From positions 28,670,446-28,734,445 of the forward strand of contig CM022665.1 in assembly GCA_012295275.1 (NCBI GenBank): a stretch of 64,000 nt of DNA, written 5' to 3'. The translations under genes and the position numbers were made by a program. Of the stretch, positions 1 through 33,548 are shown piece after piece. Source of the stretch: Chrysomallon squamiferum (Eukaryota > Mollusca > Gastropoda > Neomphalida > Peltospiridae). A model generated the notes under the pieces. It saw only the letters and a program-made list of their open reading frames with translations. It was not told the DNA's origin and did not search any database. Position 1 is the stretch's first letter, and each line of letters opens with the position of its first letter.

Positions 1-402
1 ATATCTGACCCGTACGCAAGAGAGGGGTGTGTGCGTTCGTACCCGCATGTTCAACCGAGATCCGTCCGTGGAACTGTTAAAAAAATAATAAATAAATAAT
101 CCGATGATGTGATCTGTGTCAAATTTGACATATTCTGATGCAAACAATCGTTTCAAATTTACTTCCCAGAATGCCATAAATGCACCCTTTGCATTACAGA
201 TTTTTTTAAAAATCGCCCATTGCAAATCGGCTCATTGGACCGTCGATTACGCACTTCGGGCCATATAAATTTCTGCGTCGTCTGTCTATTTATCTGTGTG
301 TGTTAAAGCGATCAACTGAAATAACCTTTGTTACAGATGGAAACTATTTGAGCAAACCAGGAATGATACACTGCGGCATTGTTATTATTATTTTGTATTA
401 TT

Positions 403-448
<46 letters not shown>

Positions 449-1750
449 TTTTTATTTATTTATTTCTTCGCAAAGGTTAAAGTACTATCGAAAGAACCCA
501 AAGATAAAACTGTCGCGAACGTTACATCTGAATTAATGAATGTCCGAGAATCGACTTCTGCTAAAACAATAACGAATATCTCGAACGGTATTATGATTGT
601 TAATAAATTTATTGAGACGTATCTTATTTATAAAAGATCGTTAATACCAACATGTTGAGACCAGTTGAGTCACGATCAGTTTTATTTATTATTTCTTAAT
701 TATTTTAACTTTGCCATTAAGGTTTAACAAGCTGCACGAATGATAACATCGTTTTTCTTTTCGTAATAATAATTATTTATTATATTATTTTATTTTATTA
801 ATACTAAAATCTTTTGTCTTTTATTCCAATTTGAAATGGCACATCAAATACACACTTACATTCGTTTTCAGTGTAATCAATTTCTCGCGCTAAACGAGAA
901 TTATCGAGATAAAACCTTTGGGAACCAGTCAATCATTGCGAACCAGTGCTTTCTCTTTTATAATAATGTGAAACTATTACAGACTGTCAATTGTAAGGAT
1001 TATTATCTTTAAAGGCCGAGAATTTTTATTTTTTATTAACATATTATTTTGTAATGCAATAGGTACTTATGAAGTCGGTTGGTTAGACAGCATAATAAAT
1101 AATTTTTTTGTTGTAAATGTTTTTCGTTGCTCGGTGAATCAAGGCTTCTGTTCCACTGTTCGGTGTTCCAGTGTTAGTTTAAAACAATATTAGTATTATT
1201 ATTACTTTATTAACTACCGATTGATCGTCATTATATATATGGTAGAAGCAGAACATTTTAAACTAAAGAATTTATTAAACACATTTTTACTAATTTTGTT
1301 AAGGGTTCTGGATGCACACAAAATTGATCAACGAACACTGACAATAGTATTATTGCTAACTTAGTAACCATAAATTATTGTATATTTGATTAACCATTTA
1401 CTGACTGCAAATCTTACTAAATAACATTCTTTTTAATAAGATGGTTTTAAAAGTAATTAATGTTCCGATTAGATGCCTGAAATTAGCCATGACAAAACCA
1501 TTTTATTCTCATTAATTATCATGGTATTTCATTTAAGAACAAAACTTTTAAACGATTTCAAAGTATCCCTTCTGCTAAATATAGCAGCATGTTATGTAAT
1601 GTCTTTATCTAATCCCCACTTTGGATCAAACACTAACACATATGTTTTTAGTTTTTAATGAGAACAGCATTGTAGTCTTCACAGGAGTGGAACAGGTCAT
1701 GATGTTATCAAATTGAGTTTAATTTAATTTTTTTACTTTATATCTATCAG
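1..1750. other. Region upstream of the methyltransferase-like gene
   Basis: No protein-coding exon was recognised. The first 60 bases are richer in CG than what follows and might hold a promoter or leader exon. A TTTA tetranucleotide repeat lies near 406-464. The rest is AT-rich with no similarity I can name. Confidence 0.4.
406..464. repeat. (TTTA)n microsatellite
   Basis: Tandem TTTA units with a few TTTTTA interruptions. The hydrophobic peptide that this reads out is low complexity and not a gene. Confidence 0.9.
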
Positions 1751-1770
1751 ATACCACTGCAGCTGAACCA

Positions 1771-1842
1771 ATGGAAAAATTATTTCATCTCTTATATATC
1801 AACTGTTGCCTTTGGGCTTCAAAGTTAACAAGTTACCAATGA
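1771..1842 (+). promoter_or_regulatory. Upstream ORF overlapping the methyltransferase-like start codon (ATGA)
   Basis: An ATG at 1771 in favourable context (CCAATGG) opens a 23-codon frame that ends in TGA at 1840-1842. That stop overlaps the main ATG at 1839 in the form ATGA. This is seen directly. It acts only if the mature 5' leader includes 1771, which seems likely because possible acceptors lie at 1750 and 1761. Inference: translation of the main frame could depend on leaky scanning or termination-reinitiation. Confidence 0.4.
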
Positions 1843-4800
1843 AAAACTGGCCTTTTAGAGTTTTAAAAATGTGGATTAACAGACGGAAAAAGACTATTTT
1901 TTCAGCTTTTATTCTGGGTGGAATAATATACATGGTTGTGCAAGTGACATTCTTCCAACAAGCCTACAGCCCTTTGAGGGTGTTACCCAATGCTGAAAGT
2001 GAGGCAAGAAGATTGCTTAAATTTATAACATTGTACCACTACCAGTGTAATAATTCCATAAGTGGGGGTAACGGAACTTCATGGAAGCTTTGTACAGATG
2101 CTGATATTGGAATTAATTTAGATTCTAATGTACCAAAGATAGCTTATTCCATTGGGTAAAAAAACAAATTATTATTATTATTTTTTTTTTTTTTTTTAAA
2201 TTAAATTTATATTAAACTATATCTGTTAAATTAGACTGTATAAAATTGAAATACTAATGCAAAGGTGTTTTAATTAATTTAGAAAAGATAAAGGTGTATT
2301 ATATTAAAGATATTTTACTATCTTTGAAGAAGTAATATTCTTTGACTATTAAAACTCTGCTAAATAAATATATATTTAAGTATAACTTATTATTTTGATC
2401 TTGTAGTAGTTCTTCTTGATCTTCTTTTTTTTTTTAATGTTTTTGTTGCATTGTTATTGTTGTGCATGTGGCAGGGTATTTTATTTTATTTTTTTAAATA
2501 TTTTATTTCAGCCCTCTCTGGGATTATGGCTTTGAACAGATGCTTGCTAGAAATCTTTCTTTTCACACATACATATTTGTACATTACTCTATTCCCCAAG
2601 CATTGCGAGCAGTCAATACATCACACATCTTTAAAACTATCATTGTGCCAAATGACCCTGCAGATTTTGGAAGGAATTCATTTGAGACACAGACTTTAAA
2701 CAATGTCATAGAAAAGCTCAATCATCACCATATAGACCTGCTCAAATTGGAATCTCTTCTGGATTTGAGCAATACACATGAATTTATTTTCTATCTTATC
2801 AAAGATGGTCTGCTGCATAATGTGAAGCAGCTTCATATTGTTTTTGATATTGGTGAGTTCAAATTTGTGAATTTCAATATTATCATTCTTACAAGACTTT
2901 GTTTTTTATAGCCTTAGTCATTGTATCTGTTATGCATTTAACCACAGTATTAATTTTATTTATTTATAATAACTGTTTCTTTATGAAATACATCTTGTTT
3001 TCCTTTTTGAGAATTCAAAATACACCAAAATGTATTTGTTTCTGATCTTTATGTAAAAATATTTGTATCATTTTTCATATTCATTGTTTTACAACTTGAT
3101 GATATGACTTTCAATAGTTTTAATTTTCAAACAAACATTATTTGACCATTTCCTTTGTAATTTATACATGTGTGTGTTTGAGAGAGAGAGATTGATCTGA
3201 AAAAAGATTTCAGCATAAAATAATGTTGAACACAGAAATGTGCATTCATAAATCTTGTTTTAAAATTAATTTATAAATCTGTAACATTCAGATTTAATTA
3301 TAATTTATTTTTCTTCTTTTTTTTACTTCGCCATGATAACGTGCAGATAAAATTGATGATGATTATTTGTACAAATGGTACAAAACACTGTATCTCTTGT
3401 TCCATGAAGCTGGCTTCCGTCTCTACCACACTTCAGCATCTGATCCATTGTGTTTGCAAGTGACCATGATGGAATCTTGTCATTACTATATGTCCTGGGT
3501 TCAAAACCCAGGACCTAGAACATTTATTCTTTATCCTCCAGCTATAGATGGTAAATTTCTCTACATCTTTATTTTTATATGAAGATGCCATTTACAGTTC
3601 TTCAAATGCAGGAACAAAATTTAGTAAATCTATGTTTTCTTATTTATTCAGTAATTTATTTAAAAATATTTGGTCACATTATATCTTATTTTTATTTAAC
3701 AGAACTATTTTAAAAATGCTTTAAAAACTATTTTACATGAGTTTTAAATATATTTATGGCTTTATACATTTGCAGTACTTTATCCATCTGTTGTCAGTGA
3801 TTTTATAAATGTCTAAACTAATTTATTCATCTGCTCAGTCATAAATTAATTTTAAAATCTATATATAATATGAAAAACTAATCACAACTAAAATATATTA
3901 TTATACATTACTAATTTGTTGAATTGTATTTTTAAATTGATAAAACATGTAGTCTTTCTCCTAAATGTAAGCACATTTACATAAAAAAGCACAAAAATGC
4001 ACATGCACACACACAAACACAGTGACGCACACAGATTAAACAAAACATCAGAAATTTATACAAACTAATGTTATTATTTTAGGTTCATATGATCTTGAAG
4101 TTAAAAGAATGCTAGAGTTTCTAGAAGAACAAGAACCAGTTTGTCATAATAACGTAGAAGTTGCTGTCACAGTAAATAATATGTTCCATCTTTGTGCTGA
4201 TCTTGTCATTTCAAAGAAAAAATCAAAATCGAGGTGTAACATTCTGGTGCTTGGGTGTGTGCAAAACATTTTTTCTTCTTTCTTTTTGATTCAGTAATTT
4301 GTTTTTTCTCTATTTTTAATTTAGTAGTACATATTTTCCTTACTTTTAATTTACTAATTCATTATTTTCTTCTTTTTAATTTAATAATTCATTGTTTTCT
4401 TCAGAAATATTGTTGAGGAAATATATTTATTGAACATTAATTGATATTTCACTGGCATGTTACAACTACTTTATAATTTATATTTTTTTCTTCTTGAACA
4501 GAGAAAAAACGGCATCCTCAGTTGTAGATTTTAGCCATCTGAAGTGTAATTTGAAAATGTTTACATTGAACAGAAAAGGAAATACCATCCAAGCATTAAT
4601 AAATCAGTGAGAGATTGATTTAATTAATTTCATTAATTTAAAGAAAGTTATTATTTAACTCAAATGATTTTTAAATGCCTTTTATAAATTATAGAATAAG
4701 ATTGTTTATAGGTGAATAAATGTATAAATGATTATTTGTTTAAAACCTTGAGTTTTACTGTTAATGCCTAATAAGTGTTAGTCTCTATTTTCACTATGTA

Positions 4801-5743
4801 ACAATGATTTAAGATTCAAAAAATCCACATAGCCACAAGACATATTTTTATGTATATATTGAGATGAAAGAAATACATATAGTACAACATTTGATAAACT
4901 AATGCATCTTATGAAACTTGAGAATAAAATTATTTTGAATTGAAAAAAACCCTGAACATTTTTTTAATTTTAATTAATAAACTGTGTAAATGTGTAGAGA
5001 AAAAGAAATGATGGGTTGTGCTATGATTTCAAAATTTTTAAATTTATTTTATTCTTATTTTAAAGAAAACCCACTGATGAAGATTTTATTAGCACTTTAG
5101 AAAGATATGTTAACCCCAGCTCTATCAACATTGTTTACCTGTCATCAACTCCATTAGCGTGGGATTTAATAACACCATTACTGGATAATGGCATTCTTAA
5201 GGTAAGCATCTGTGTTTCTGGTCAGAATAAATTCTTGTTAAAAATACTTACAGCATTTGAATTGTTGTGTGAATTTGGAATATACATTCTAGTTCTTGAT
5301 GCAAATTTGAACATGACCCACTTTCATTTGTTATTTGTGTTAATCAGCTGAAAACCCTAATTATTTAGTTATATCAAATCATTAAATATGTGTAAATTAG
5401 CAAACACTTACCTAGGCAAAACAATGTCATCATAGTCTTCTATTATTTTTACTATTATTGTGGTTGATATTTATTATAAATATTAGTAGGTAACCATTAT
5501 AATATTGCTCATTATTTTCATGATCTTCAGGATATTGATCAGCTGACTGTTAACGTAGAAGTTTTGGATTCTCGGACAGAAGAAAATCCACTACTTGTTC
5601 GTCAGAGATACAGTGAACTTAAACGAATTCACTCAAGTGGTTTTAAATTTTATGAAATCAGACCAGTTGTTGAAGGTACTATCCATTTTCAGCATCATTC
5701 AAAAGAAAACTGTTGTTTTAGACTGAGTTTTATCAAGGCATAG
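1839..5743 (+). CDS. Membrane-anchored double methyltransferase-like protein (METTL24 / Methyltransf_22 related)
   Basis: Seven coding exons join in frame: 1839-2155, 2512-2852, 3347-3550, 4083-4254, 4502-4606, 5066-5201, 5531-5743 (495 residues, all GT-AG). Residues 19-39 form one hydrophobic segment after basic residues, so a type II anchor (Golgi or ER lumen) is likely. Unit 1 follows the Methyltransf_22 pattern: a Cys pair ending in W-K-L-C, then Y-S-I-G-x-x-W-D-Y-G-F-E, then H-I-D-L-L-K-L, then G-L-L-x-N-V-K-Q-L and E-A-G-F-R. Unit 2 repeats the second half (I-L-V-L-G; G-I-L-K-D-I-D-Q-L; S-G-F-K-F-Y) and ends in C-C-F-R-L-S-F-I. The D-I-E type acidic motif of the family is lost in both units, so catalysis is doubtful. 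The start is the first ATG after an in-frame TGA at 1764. Exon-5 and exon-6 junctions were set by phase. Non-coding 5' exons are probable. Confidence 0.85.
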
Positions 5744-8700
5744 CCAATTTGTATAATGATAATCTTGTCCAAGATGTATTCATTTCTGTTTATCGTCATG
5801 CATTTTCTATCATCCTTTGAGGTAAGACGGTACTTATTTCAGAGATTATCATTTCATCGGATAGATTTAATTCAGTGAACTTGTACAGTTATCAAAATAA
5901 TAATATTTAAAGAAAACCACCAAGAATCTGCCTACATTTTTCATACTGGTTAAATAACGAAATAGATCTTGACAGCATTTTTAAAATACGGAACTGTATG
6001 CGTGTGTGTCTGTGTTTAATTTTTAAAAGAACCATGAATAAGGTTAAGTTCATAGATATATTAAAAAGGTATGGTGAGTTATATATTTTAAAATAACAAG
6101 GTTGTTGCTACAATCAGTAACTAACTTCTAATTTAATGCAGTGACCTTCTAACACAGCTAATTGAATTGGAACTAAAATGTTAATATAGCCATTAAATAA
6201 TAGCTGAATAGTTGTTAGAGTGAAGGCATTTGAGTAAAATATCATTAATTATTATCCATTTTGTCCTTTACTCGTTAAAAATAATATAATAATAATAGGT
6301 TTGTACTAAAAAACACAAAAAATTAAACTCATAGTGTGTTTGTTCAGCTGTAAAAAGGAATTGCCTTGAATGTTTGTACACAAAGTTAATGTCTGTTGTT
6401 TAAACAGCTGATCTCCTGAAGGTGTGTTTGTGCTGTTAAGTTATTGACTTAGTCTAACAAGCACGTAGTTACCATTCTCAGCTGGGTTTTTTTATATTAT
6501 TTATTAAATGATTCATAAATAGTATTTGATTCAGTGTGCACAAAGAAAGAAAAAGAGAGAGAAAGAGATACGCAAATGTTAAACAAAATGTATGATTATA
6601 CTTTCATTTATCTTGATTTAAGTGTGATTTGACAGTATTACTGGTGTTTTCCATTCATTAGCTTAAACACTGGTTTAGCTTTTGTATGTACTTATGTAAA
6701 ACATATTTCATTATCAGAACTGGTAGTTTTTAGTCTTTTATTTTTGAACAATTTAAAATGCAAAGCATTTTGGGATTATATTTTCAGTATATTTATTATG
6801 CTAATTAATTCCATTAGCCAAAAATGAATCCTTTTCTTTGAATATTTTAGAAGTATGTATTTTGTGTCATTGTTAGTTGCTTAGAAATAAAATATATCAA
6901 AGTATTGAATATTTCAATGTTAATGTATCAATTATTTTAATTTTAAATTTCAGTTTGTTATATATATATAATTTTGCATTCTGGAGACTTTTTAACCAGT
7001 TACTTTTGTATTTTGTAAAGCTAACAAGAATCTCGGATATTGTTATAATTTATAATGTTGAACCCAGCACATTTATCCATTGTTAGCTATCACAAAAATA
7101 CTTCTACTTATTCTACTTATGCAAAATTGACTTCTTATTTAAGGTGCACACACAAAATGATTTATTTATTTTGTGTGTATGTGTTACATTTGGTTAGAGA
7201 GAGAGTTTAGCTAATGTTTTATATTAGCTAGTCTCCAAATTTGGTGTGTTTTGTTGTTTTAGTGTAGTAAGGGAGAGCAAATATATGTAGACAATAGGGG
7301 AAGAACCACATGCATTTGTTTTCAATTTATACCTGTCACATTGTTGATTATTAATAGTTTCTCTCTTTACAGTGCTGACATTAGTAGCAATGTCAGTTAC
7401 TTTCGTGTTACTCATGGCTGTTTGAATGAAATTAATTTTAATTATTATTATTTTTTTTTGTATTTAAATTTTATTTTACATTTATATTTTTAAAGAAAAC
7501 CCTGAAACAGTCATAACTGGGTGTTTTCAGTAGTGCAATATTAACATAGGGTATCTGTTTGGATAATGTGTGGTTGTAATAAAGTACATTTATATCATTT
7601 GAGTTCTGCTTTTGATTTGTCAAAAAAAAATAAAAAAATACATAAGCATGTCTTTCAATGCACTGCTAATTAATTTATTTGAAGATAACATGGTTATATT
7701 AATGATCATTTAAAAACAATAATGAAAATAATTAAAAAGACAAGACATTTTAATTGTAAGTATTTTAATGTTCACCAAAATTTATTACACTGAAAACTAG
7801 ACAGAACACAGTTAAGAACACACATAAATCTAAACAAACATGACAAAAAATGTCAATTTCATTAAAATTCAGGAATTGGAACTTGATTTCTTTGTCCAAA
7901 ATGGACCAATATTACTGAGAAATTTTTTAATTGAACATTCTGGGGAAACCAATGTTACAACTATCTATCTTTGCATAACAAATTAGGAATGCATTCAGAC
8001 ATTACTGTAATTCTTCAGTATAATTATTTCCCCGTGAGGAATCTATTTAAAAATGCTTTATGCACATTTCTGGTGAAAATTACCAACCACATTTTGGCAC
8101 CATTTTACAGGCTTCCTATGGTGAATTTACTAAGAATAGTAAAATAGTTCAGAAAAATTTATTTAAACAACTGCATGCAAGAAGATAACTGAAAAACTGC
8201 CATCTAGCTGTAATCAGCAAAATATGACAATCAACATATTTTTCTGTCCTTTTGTAATTTTATTCAATCGTTTTCTTACTTTTAAACACTTTTTTTTTTC
8301 AGGGTCAAAACAGTAAAAACACATCTACTGAACAGATTAGACTGATTTTATAAACACAATGACCGTTTCAATAAATGTTTCACAACCAATAGCAGAAGTA
8401 TCATGCATGTTTTCCCACATTAAGAAATGTTTCTTTAAAAAGACTGGTTAAGGCAAATATTTTCTTTTTTCTCAACAAATGTTAATCATCTTACCATCTG
8501 TGTTGATTTGATATTGATATTCTATCTCATCTACTGAATAGTTTTCATTATAAATTATATGTGACAATACCTTGCTTGATTATGGTACATTTTAATTTTA
8601 TTTTTATAAAGGAAGATAACACTATTTACAATTTTGATTCATTCAGAATAACAAACATTTCAAAGTCATTAGATATTTTAAACATGTTATGTGCACAAAT

Positions 8701-11700
8701 GTCAAATTGGCAAGCAGCTGTTTGTGTATTGATTTGTGGATAATACCCAGAAACTGAAAATACTAAATTGTGTTGAACTAAGCAATGTATCTTTCTCTCT
8801 CTTTTACACACCCACACCCACACACATACACAAAATGTGCAAACAGCAAGCTTATTGTTTTCTGTAAATAAACCATATCATCCCACAAAATTTACCTCGA
8901 TATATTTTCACCATGTCTCAAATTATTATTAAAATCCCACTGTATTTTTCAGCCTAAGACTCACAGAACTTTAACAAATATAACAGAATCTACTTGTCAT
9001 TTGTAGTTCAACCTGAAGTACTCTTTATGCCCACTTTGTTTACATGCAACCACATATAAATATTTAAAATCAAACATAAATTGTGTTCTTGTACATGTAT
9101 AATCCCTCTAATTTGTAAAAATAAACACTTTCTTGCTTTATCTTAAATAAACCCCATTGCTTTCTGTCCTAAAACCATGCTTACATTTTTTCTTTTATGT
9201 ACAACCTATAACCACAACTGATACATCATTTAAAATTTCACTTCAAGCCTGGCAATATGATTAAGAATTATAATTACTTGTACATAAAAATAACTGATTC
9301 TGTTCTAACTGATCTGCTTTAAAAATTGTTTACTGGTACGAACAGTTGTATTATTATTTTTCTGATCCTGACAGAAATGACTGTTGTGTGTGTGTTAGAT
9401 CAATGATACATGTAAATCTGCAGCAGCTGTCAATGCCATTGATTCATCTGAAACAGATGTTATGTTTGGAAAATAATGAACTATGTCTATAAATAAATTC
9501 TTGAACATCGGTATCATTAAATCAATTTTTTTTTAAAATTTATTCTGATGCAAAAATGTAAGTTAAGTTATATTGCTACATTTTCTGTTCAAATAAAAAA
9601 AACAAAAAATTGATGATAAACAAACAAAAAAAGAAACAACCAACAAACCAATATGGTTTCCCATCTTCTAATCTGCCTTTTTTTAAATTTTTTACATTAT
9701 AATTATTATCTTTTAATTCTTACAAGAAGTTGTTATAATAAAAAAAACAAAAAAAAACAATCTAATCCTTGGAATTTGCTTTTTGAAGTGGAGGGGGCAG
9801 TGATAATTTCATATTTGAAATACAAATGAAATTAATTGTAAATAGTAGTTTTATTATTATTATATTTATTGATTTTCAAATTGTGAACCGGCTTGAGCAT
9901 ACACTACATCTAAAGACAGTAATGAACAACACTAGACAGACAACAAGAAAGGAGATTGAAATAAAAAATACTCGGGTAGGGGAGGAGAGTTCAAAGGATT
10001 ACAACATAAAAGCTGAACACCATCAAATCTGCATAAGATTAGCAGCAACCATGTTTATAGTTCAGAGAAATGACAATTATAACATTTTACAGAAACATCT
10101 ACAACAGCAAATACACACTGTAGAGAAACATAATGCATTGATTTGTTGTTATTTTAACAAAAGTCTCCAGCATTATTGTTTGGACAGTGAAGAAAATAAA
10201 TTTACCATATGCCAATAATTATGCATAGCTTTAAGAAAGTTACAACCAGACATAATCAAGGATTAAAATACATCAATATTTCAAAGGCATGATTTTAGTA
10301 CAATTAATGAGGTCAAACAACATGCATTATTACATAGACTACAACTAGAACAACAATGAAGCAGAATAACACATTTAATTATTAAAATTAAGTTAATTTA
10401 TTAATTATATTTACCTCACCGAATGAAATTTGATTTTATTACAAACTACTTTAAAAGTAATAATTAATAAGACAAATAATTTTTCTTAAAGTTAGGTGAG
10501 AATGTGTATGAAACTTTTTTTATTTTCTTCAGCAAAACATATTTTTAACAGAAACAGAAACAGAAAAACTGAAGAAATGACAAAATGAAAAACCAAGTTT
10601 TCACATAATACAAAAGTAAAAAAAAGAAGAGAAAAATAACCAATGTGCAATAACAGTAAACAAAACTGATATATGGTGATTAATATAAACAAAACATGAA
10701 AGCCCTCAAATAATAATACAAAAAAGCAGTAGAGAATGAATAATGTTAAAAAAAATTAAAAATTCAAGTATTTTTAACTACGTACAAAACCTTAAGTGTG
10801 GATATATTTGAACATATACATATCCGATTTCATGAAGTGTACTTGGTTATTCAAATAAAGCATTAATCACCTCATATTAACATTCATATGAATTTAAAAT
10901 GAAAATATTTGAAAATAAAATGAACCATACATTAAACTATATACAAAATCTAAATATGTAAAAAAAAAAAAAAAAAAAAACTAATGTGAAAATTTAGACT
11001 GATGAATAAAAAAAAAAAAAAAAATAATAATTGCCTTCAGGTTTAATTTGTAGCAAACTTCAATCATAGAACTGATGAAGTGTAATAGTTAAGGCCAGAC
11101 CTCTATCTTCACCAAAAAACTTAAAATCATGACAAGTTCTAGCTTTTGGACAGGAAAAACCATTTACTACATTTCACAAAGCTTCACTAAAGAAATGAAC
11201 TAACAGTTGTAAATGTCTCAAAAAGAGGAAAAGCAATTTTTATATAACTTGGTGACCTTTAATTTAAAAAAAATAATAAAATAATAGAAAAGGATAGACC
11301 AATAACAAATGAAAATGTATATATATGATATGATATTGGCACAAAAGAGAAAACAAGTCAATCATTTTTGTATCAGTTAAAAAAAATAAAAATAATAATA
11401 ATAATAAAAAGTAATAAACCACCAAAACAATAATAATAATAATAAAAAGTAATAAACCACCAAAATAATAATAATAATAATAAAAAGTAATAAACCACCA
11501 AAGTGAAAACTGTAACATATTTGTAATACATGCTCTTTTTTGAAAATGCTTGACTAATCTTTTACAAGCAACAAGAAATTCACAACATCAGTAATACAAA
11601 CTACAAGGCAACCTTGCTAAGTGACATGTCACACACAACATTTTACAAGAGACTGAATCATAGAGTGTGATAAAACACACAACACAGGGTGTTACATAGG

Positions 11701-13168
11701 ATATCTCGCAGTACAACTAAATCATTTCACAAGTAAAGGTTTGTCACGTACTGAGAATATATTTCAAGCTTGGGCAATATTTTATCAAAAATAATAACAA
11801 TGTGGAATGCAATATTTTCAATATGACAGGAATGTGATTTTTTTTTTTTTTTTTTTTATGATGCAGTTTATAACATTCACCTTATTACTGCTGCCATTCA
11901 TCTCATCTCATGTGGTTCCAGGTTTATTAAAAAAAAAAAAAAAAAAAATGAAAAGAAAAGTGAAATAAAATAATAAAAATGAAAACAAATACACTTACAA
12001 ACACATTTTAGAATATAAAATACATTTACTTAAACTAATTTACAATCTTTTCATGACCACTACTTTTGGTATGTCTTCCTTTAGCATATTAAAAAAATCT
12101 TAACAATAATTGAAAAATTATAATGTTGTATCTGTTTAATATACATTATATTCCATGTAAGAAAAACAAGTAAAGAAAGAAAAACAGAAGTGAGATTTGA
12201 ACTGTTTTCACTGATTTGATCAAACTGATGGGAAACATTTTTCTGGTAAACATTTAATAGTAACACTTTTTGAAGTCTCTCATACAAAATAAGACTGCTA
12301 AGCTTTTGCTTTCTCCTTAATATATTGATTTTATAAACTTTAAACATCTGTGTCCATAGTGAAGCTTGGAGATTATTTCTACTTTAAGCTAAATAAAAAT
12401 TTTGTTGTTACGCCTGAAATGCATGTTACCACTCAAACGATCCACTATCAGAAAAATTACAAAAGCCACATTTTTCAGTAATCCTTGTATTATTATATAA
12501 AGGTATATTTAGTTCAATTTCTATAATGTTACAAATTTTACTGAGTATTTTTCTTACCATATAGATATTTTATTTTGTAAACTCCACCTGCACCCGAGAT
12601 TTCAGATAAAGGATAACTGATATGTGACAATTTCTGAACTTCATAAATCATGATCACTTAGAATTATTTAATAACAACTGGTACTATTAACAGCTAAAAC
12701 AAATAAAAGAAAAAGTAAAAATAAAGACACAAAAATTTGTTCACAGTAAATCACAATTATTTGATCAAACTGACAATCGAGTTTCTTAAATTCATAAAAA
12801 CAAGAAATGGTGGAACAACTAAATATAATTAAACAACATCTAAACAATAATGCTATCATTAAAAATCATACTTATATGTTACTGGTGGAAGCAGATAAAT
12901 AATCTGTTACACTGGATTTGAAACAAACCAGAATATACGACTACATGCAGTTCTTAACTTGTGTAATTTAACAGATGAACTCGGTTAATTTTCATTTTTC
13001 CTTCAAAGGTTTGGAAGTTCAATCATTTAATTACACAACCGTAGTTTAAGACAATTTGCCTTATTTCTTCTTCTAATTTGTAATATGTTCCTTCATGAAA
13101 CAGCTTGAGAGAACATTTTGTTGGGTTCACACTGACGAAGATAATTTAGCTAAATCCAGATCATTTTA
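5744..13168. other. Convergent intergenic region: 3' UTRs and low-complexity DNA
   Basis: This lies between the stop codons of the methyltransferase-like gene (+) and spastin (-). I see no exon with protein similarity. Long A or T runs occur near 10960-10980, 11008-11025, 11838-11858 and 11931-11948. Many AATAAA and TTTATT hexamers make polyadenylation sites impossible to place. Short frames such as 9826-10218 have no recognisable domain. Confidence 0.5.
11390..11503. repeat. Minisatellite, about 38 bp x 3, with embedded (TAA)n
   Basis: Three consecutive units each consist of a run of ATA/TAA triplets followed by the same non-repetitive tail, AAAAAGTAATAAACCACCAA. The units differ mainly in triplet number, so slippage and unit duplication are both visible. 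Confidence 0.85.
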
Positions 13169-33069
<19,901 letters not shown>

Positions 33070-33548
33070 ATTCTTTCCTTTCCGCCATATTTTGAAACGA
33101 GCACCTATCTTCAGTTATTTGATAGTATTTCCTAATTCATACCTAAAATAAATTTTCTATAATTTCCGAAGAATAACTATATTATCGAAACAAAATTAAT
33201 ATTTTTGGAAAGACCACTTAACTAAATTATTTGCTTCTACTACTGTTAATATAATTAGTCCAATCCACTAAAATCACTATAAAAATTGTAAAGAACAAGA
33301 GTAGTTAACACACGTATATTATCATAAATCACTAATTTATTTTTCGGCAAATAGGGGTTTTCCCACAGTTTGTTCTAAATCTGTCTCTAACGTCACGCAG
33401 GGAATCCTCTTTAAACACCGTTTCATTGGTACGGTCAAAATGAATATTTACAATGACCTTCCTTAAAGGTTGGCATTATCGGGGACACTGAAAGCATGCA
33501 CATTGCGCCTGGCGTTAGGGCGTGTCAGTGGTACAACTAATTCTCCCG
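33070..33548. promoter_or_regulatory. Head-to-head promoter region of spastin and the SOCS-box pseudokinase gene
   Basis: Only 479 bp separate the two start codons, which point away from each other. It contains an inverted CCAAT box (ATTGG, 33425-33429), a GTCACG/ACGTCA-type CRE-like site near 33390-33396, and, on the minus strand at 33080-33093, AAAATATGGCGGAA, resembling a YY1 site 11 bases before the spastin ATG. CG dinucleotides are commoner than in flanking DNA. The motifs are seen; their use as a bidirectional promoter is inference. Confidence 0.55.
33496..33540 (+). promoter_or_regulatory. 14-codon upstream ORF before the pseudokinase start
   Basis: An ATG at 33496 opens a 14-codon frame ending in TAA at 33538-33540, eight bases before the main ATG at 33549. 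It would lie in the leader if transcription starts upstream of it, and could reduce initiation at the main start. Confidence 0.35.

Noticed and set aside
9826-10218. 130-codon plus-strand frame in the convergent gap
   Set aside because: No domain, AT-driven composition, low-complexity N-terminus, and no splice or promoter context; probably antisense to the spastin 3' UTR.
11264-11518. 84-codon minus-strand frame rich in Tyr, Leu and Ile
   Set aside because: It is a read-out of the TAA-containing minisatellite.
33522-33548. Upstream extension of the pseudokinase frame to GTG
   Set aside because: GTG initiation is not expected in animals; the ATG at 33549 leaves the SOCS box intact.
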